Below are positions 61,691 to 64,000 of a stretch of 64,000 nt of DNA, one piece after another. The notes beneath the pieces were generated by a model. The model ran no database searches and was not told where the DNA came from. It worked only from the letters and a program-made list of their open reading frames with translations. The position numbers and the translations under genes were made by a program. The stretch lies in NCBI RefSeq assembly GCF_000161935.1, contig NZ_GG698802.1, forward strand, positions 77,320 to 141,319. The letters run 5' to 3'. This stretch comes from Limosilactobacillus coleohominis 101-4-CHN (GTDB taxonomy: Bacteria; Bacillota; Bacilli; Lactobacillales; Lactobacillaceae). Each line of letters starts with the position of its first letter. Positions within the stretch are counted from its first letter, which is position 1.

Positions 61691-62458
61691 ATGACAGAGG
61701 TTAAATATGATTTTAGTGGCAAAGTTGCAATTGTTACAGGAGCGCGGACCGGGATTGGCCTAGCAGCAGCACAACAATTTGCCCAAGCTGGGGCAGCAGT
61801 TGTATTAGCAGGACATCATGAGCCAAAAGATGAAGCAGCCGCTCTCCGGAAGCAAGGTTATAAAGCTGACTCATTCGCTGTCGATGTTGCTAATGAGGAA
61901 CAAGTTCGCCAAATGGTTGAATTTGCCGTTGAAAAGTTCGGTCGGTTAGACTTTGCATATAACAATGCCGGAATCCAAAGCCCCATTACTAACACTGCTG
62001 ACCTAGCCTTAGATGAGTATGAAAAAGTAATGGATACAAATCTTAAAGGTGTTTTTCTTTGTATGAAATATGAATTACGACAAATGGCAAAGCAAAATGA
62101 AGGTGGCAAGATCGTTAACTGTTCATCAATGGGCGGCCTGGTTGGATTACCAGGACGGAGTGCTTACCACGCTTCTAAGCATGGGGTGCTTGGGATGACT
62201 AAGAGTACGGCCCTTGAATATGCAGATCAGGGAATTAACGTCAATGCGGTTTGCCCAGGAGTGATTCATACACCAATGGTTGATCGAATGATGAAGACTG
62301 AAAAACACGCAATGGATGAATATATCCGAGATATTCCAGAAGGCCGATTAGCTGAACCAGATGAGATTGCGGATGCAGTGCTTTTCTTATGTTCTAATTC
62401 CGCAAGTTATATTGTTGGACAAGCACTGGCTGTCGATGGTGGCTATACTATCCACTAG
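61691..62458 (+). CDS. Short-chain dehydrogenase/reductase
   Basis: A 255-residue classical SDR close to glucose-1-dehydrogenase/FabG-like enzymes. The cofactor loop is TGARTGIGLA (near residue 15), NNAG is intact (YNNAGIQSP), and the catalytic Ser and YxxxK are complete in NCSSMGGLVGLPGRSAYHAS followed by KHG. The C-terminal FLCSNSASYIVGQALAVDGG is also typical. It should reduce or oxidise an alcohol/ketone with NAD(P). It follows the cyclophilin-like gene by 34 bases and likely belongs to the 59722 run. Substrate unknown. Confidence 0.9.
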   Translation: MTEVKYDFSGKVAIVTGARTGIGLAAAQQFAQAGAAVVLAGHHEPKDEAAALRKQGYKADSFAVDVANEEQVRQMVEFAVEKFGRLDFAYNNAGIQSPITNTADLALDEYEKVMDTNLKGVFLCMKYELRQMAKQNEGGKIVNCSSMGGLVGLPGRSAYHASKHGVLGMTKSTALEYADQGINVNAVCPGVIHTPMVDRMMKTEKHAMDEYIRDIPEGRLAEPDEIADAVLFLCSNSASYIVGQALAVDGGYTIH

Positions 62459-62485
62459 TCGATCTGCTAATGATATGTCGATGAG

Positions 62486-62504
62486 TATCAACCAATAGTT
62501 AATA
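62486..62504 (+). promoter_or_regulatory. Possible LysR operator and -10 region of the SDR gene at 62608
   Basis: TATCAACCAATAGTTAATA matches the motif between the LysR and NmrA genes at 17 of 19 positions. A TATAAT (62503-62508) overlaps its end and would serve as -10. The -35 (GATGAG) is weak, which suits an activator-dependent promoter. Confidence 0.5.
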
Positions 62505-62607
62505 TAATATTAAATCATCGGCGATTCTATTAATCTTGCTAAGGATTTAAGATGAATAGTGTTGAAAGAGATAATACAAAGTAATCATTTTAAGGAGGAA
62601 TTTAATT

Positions 62608-63351
62608 ATGGCGGTTAAAGGAAAAGTAGTAGTAATTACAGGTGCATCTTCAGGAATTGGCGAAGCCACAGCTAAGTTATTAGCTGCTAACGGAGCAATG
62701 GTAATGCTTGGCGCCCGTCGTGAAGACCGACTTTACAAGATTGCCAACGAAATCAACGTCAATGGAGGACGAGCAGACTATCGAACCGTGGATGTGACAA
62801 AGCCAGAAGAAGTTGAAGCGTTAGTAAAGGCAGCCCAAGATAGTTTCGGTCAGGTTGACGTTATCTTTAATAATGCCGGAATCATGCCAAATTCACCAAT
62901 GAGTGCAGTACGGACTGATGAATGGAATAAGATGATTGACGTTAATATCAAAGGGGTTCTGAACGGAATTGCTGCGGTAATGCCAATCTTTACTGCCCAA
63001 AAGCATGGTCACATTATTACGACCTCATCAGTTGCTGGCCTTAAGAATTACGTTGGCTCTGGTGTTTACGGTGCTACTAAGTTTGCCGTTAAGAACGCGA
63101 TGGAAGTTACGCGGATGGAAAGTGCTAACGAAGGGACGAATATCCGGACAACCACCCTTTACCCAGCTGCAATTAATACTGAATTGCTTGACCACATCGG
63201 TGATGAACAGACTGCTTCTAACATGAAGAACTTTTACAAGCAACATGGGATTTCACCAGATGCCATTGCACGGGTTGTTAACTTCGCAATTGATCAACCG
63301 GAAGATGTTGATATTTCTGAATTTACAATTTACCCAACTAACCAAGCATAA
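62608..63351 (+). CDS. Short-chain dehydrogenase/reductase
   Basis: A 247-residue classical SDR. The cofactor loop is TGASSGIGEATA (near residue 13), NNAG is present (FNNAGIMPN), and the catalytic Ser plus YxxxK lie in TTSSVAGLKNYVGSGVYGAT followed by KFA. The C terminus, EDVDISEFTIYPTNQA, is of the YdfG/serine-dehydrogenase-like class. The ATG has AAGGAGG nine bases upstream. It has its own promoter region with the proposed LysR motif and runs toward a second cyclophilin-like gene. Confidence 0.9.
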   Translation: MAVKGKVVVITGASSGIGEATAKLLAANGAMVMLGARREDRLYKIANEINVNGGRADYRTVDVTKPEEVEALVKAAQDSFGQVDVIFNNAGIMPNSPMSAVRTDEWNKMIDVNIKGVLNGIAAVMPIFTAQKHGHIITTSSVAGLKNYVGSGVYGATKFAVKNAMEVTRMESANEGTNIRTTTLYPAAINTELLDHIGDEQTASNMKNFYKQHGISPDAIARVVNFAIDQPEDVDISEFTIYPTNQA

Positions 63352-63360
63352 TGATTTATG

Positions 63361-63391
63361 AGGCTGAGTGAGAAGCTCAACCTTATTTTTC
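63361..63391 (+). terminator. Weak hairpin between SDR and cyclophilin-like genes
   Basis: AGGCTGAG pairs with CTCAACCT with one mismatch, followed by TATTTTTCT. It may be an attenuator or a weak terminator. Confidence 0.35.
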
Positions 63392-63408
63392 TACAAGGAG
63401 AGAAAATA

Positions 63409-63837
63409 ATGATTAAAAACCATCACACTTCAGCAATAGATAACCGGATCATAGCTGTTGAAAAGCCAACGGCAGTAAATTTGATTATAAACGGTCAAAC
63501 GTTTCCAGCGGTGCTCAACGATTCTCAAGCCGCACAAGCGTTGATTAAGAAGCTTCCCTATACAATTACGGTAAACCAAGGAATGCATGATTACTGTGGT
63601 ATCATGGATCATTTACCATATCGTGAAGACGATGTTCAAAGTGGTTGGTTTGATGGCGATCTTGCTTTTGACATTAGTGGCGACTGGTTTGCCCTGTTTT
63701 TACGTGGCGCTAATAATGAAGACCGCTACCAGGAAGTTAATTTAGGACAATTAGTAAATAAAGAAGACATTGATAAAATTGCGCAATTACCTTTAACGGT
63801 TAACATCACAATTGAATTGTCGGAGGAATCAAAATGA
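63409..63837 (+). CDS. Cyclophilin-like-fold protein
   Basis: A 142-residue protein of the same cyclophilin-like fold class as the one at 61294. NLIINGQTFPAVLNDSQAAQ, the loop PYREDDVQSGWFDGDLAFDIS and DWFALFLRGANNEDRY align with that family. It lacks classical isomerase residues. ATG 63409 follows AAGGAGAG, and an in-frame ATG at 63358 lies in the weak hairpin. Its stop overlaps the start of the next gene (ATGA), so it is coupled to the hydrolase. Function unknown. Confidence 0.8.
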   Translation: MIKNHHTSAIDNRIIAVEKPTAVNLIINGQTFPAVLNDSQAAQALIKKLPYTITVNQGMHDYCGIMDHLPYREDDVQSGWFDGDLAFDISGDWFALFLRGANNEDRYQEVNLGQLVNKEDIDKIAQLPLTVNITIELSEESK

Positions 63838-64000
63838 AAAAGTTACGAATCACAGGAATTGTTATTCTTGGTTTAGCAATTATCTTAGGGATTTGTTATG
63901 AACAAGGAATGATTCATTCAAATAGTGGTAAATATATTAAGTCCTCAACTCCAACGATCTTCTTTCATGGTTGGGGGAGTAGCGCGCATGCAGAACAACA
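63834..64000 (+). CDS. DUF915-type alpha/beta hydrolase, membrane-anchored (partial)
   Basis: The gene starts at ATG 63834 in an ATGA overlap with the preceding stop and runs off the right edge after 55 codons. A signal-anchor helix spans about residues 6-24 (ITGIVILGLAIILGICYEQG). STPTIFFHGWGSSAHAEQQ is the oxyanion-loop start of DUF915/cell-surface hydrolases common in lactobacilli. The catalytic Ser region is outside the window. Confidence 0.75.
   Translation, partial: MKKLRITGIVILGLAIILGICYEQGMIHSNSGKYIKSSTPTIFFHGWGSSAHAEQ

Noticed and set aside
63028-63246. Minus-strand reading frame within the SDR gene
   Set aside because: Shadow of an unambiguous SDR coding region.
1-64000. CRISPR arrays, tRNA or rRNA genes, insertion sequences, prophage or toxin-antitoxin pairs
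   Set aside because: Reading both strands showed no repeat-spacer pattern, tRNA-like cloverleaf, transposase, integrase, phage module or toxin-antitoxin pair.

Overview
The window looks like chromosomal DNA of a low-to-moderate G+C Lactobacillaceae member, most likely Limosilactobacillus (inference). The support is a Gram-positive PolC replicase, class I heat-shock genes under a CIRCE element, TTG/GTG starts with strong GGAGG ribosome sites, an LPXTG surface protein with a YSIRK-type signal, and many flavodoxin, aldo/keto reductase and short-chain dehydrogenase genes typical of a fermentative lactobacillus. No rRNA, tRNA, CRISPR array, prophage or intact insertion sequence was seen.

Positions 1-25600 are conserved housekeeping DNA. 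An acyltransferase (minus strand) is followed by trmN6 and a GIY-YIG gene, rpsB-tsf (structured leader and intergenic terminator), pyrH-frr, uppS-cdsA-rseP-proS, polC, the rimP-nusA-rnpM-L7Ae-infB-rbfA translation/transcription operon, truB-ribF, and asnB with an ACT-less aspartokinase and murE. Positions 25600-30500 (minus strand) hold a BceRS-BceAB-type peptide-antibiotic sensing and detoxification module. A textbook BceR-type operator lies between the sensor and transporter genes. Positions 30500-37330 hold hrcA-grpE-dnaK-dnaJ and lepA.

From 37480 to the right edge the DNA changes character. It starts with an LPXTG mucus-binding-like protein and continues as an accessory region of single genes and short operons, each with its own regulator (MarR, two AraC, two LysR, MerR). 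The content is redox and detoxification: one NAD(P)H-quinone-reductase-like protein, three short flavodoxins, two aldo/keto reductases, five SDR/NmrA proteins, a broken nitroreductase, hydrolases, two cyclophilin-like-fold proteins, a TauE/SafE exporter, a Fosmidomycin-resistance-like MFS pump and a truncated Na+/H+ antiporter.

This region shows active decay: frameshifts in ogt (C6 run) and the nitroreductase, a nonsense-containing GNAT remnant, a second GNAT remnant that now forms the 3' end of the antiporter gene, and a 39-bp in-frame tandem duplication in a flavodoxin. It also carries enzyme-like proteins that lack catalytic residues: an aldo/keto reductase with one of four tetrad residues, an SDR without Ser/Tyr, and an arginase-fold protein with a metal-ligand His changed to Cys.

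The clearest regulatory findings are the BceR box, a 19-bp-spacer MerR-type promoter in front of the arginase-fold gene, and a pair of identical-type palindromes around a quinone-reductase promoter next to a MarR gene. No wholly new multi-gene defence or biosynthetic system is evident. The best candidates for undescribed biology are the MerR/arginase-like pair, the catalytically degenerate AKR/SDR pair in a flavodoxin operon, and the 22-, 50- and 17-codon small reading frames.
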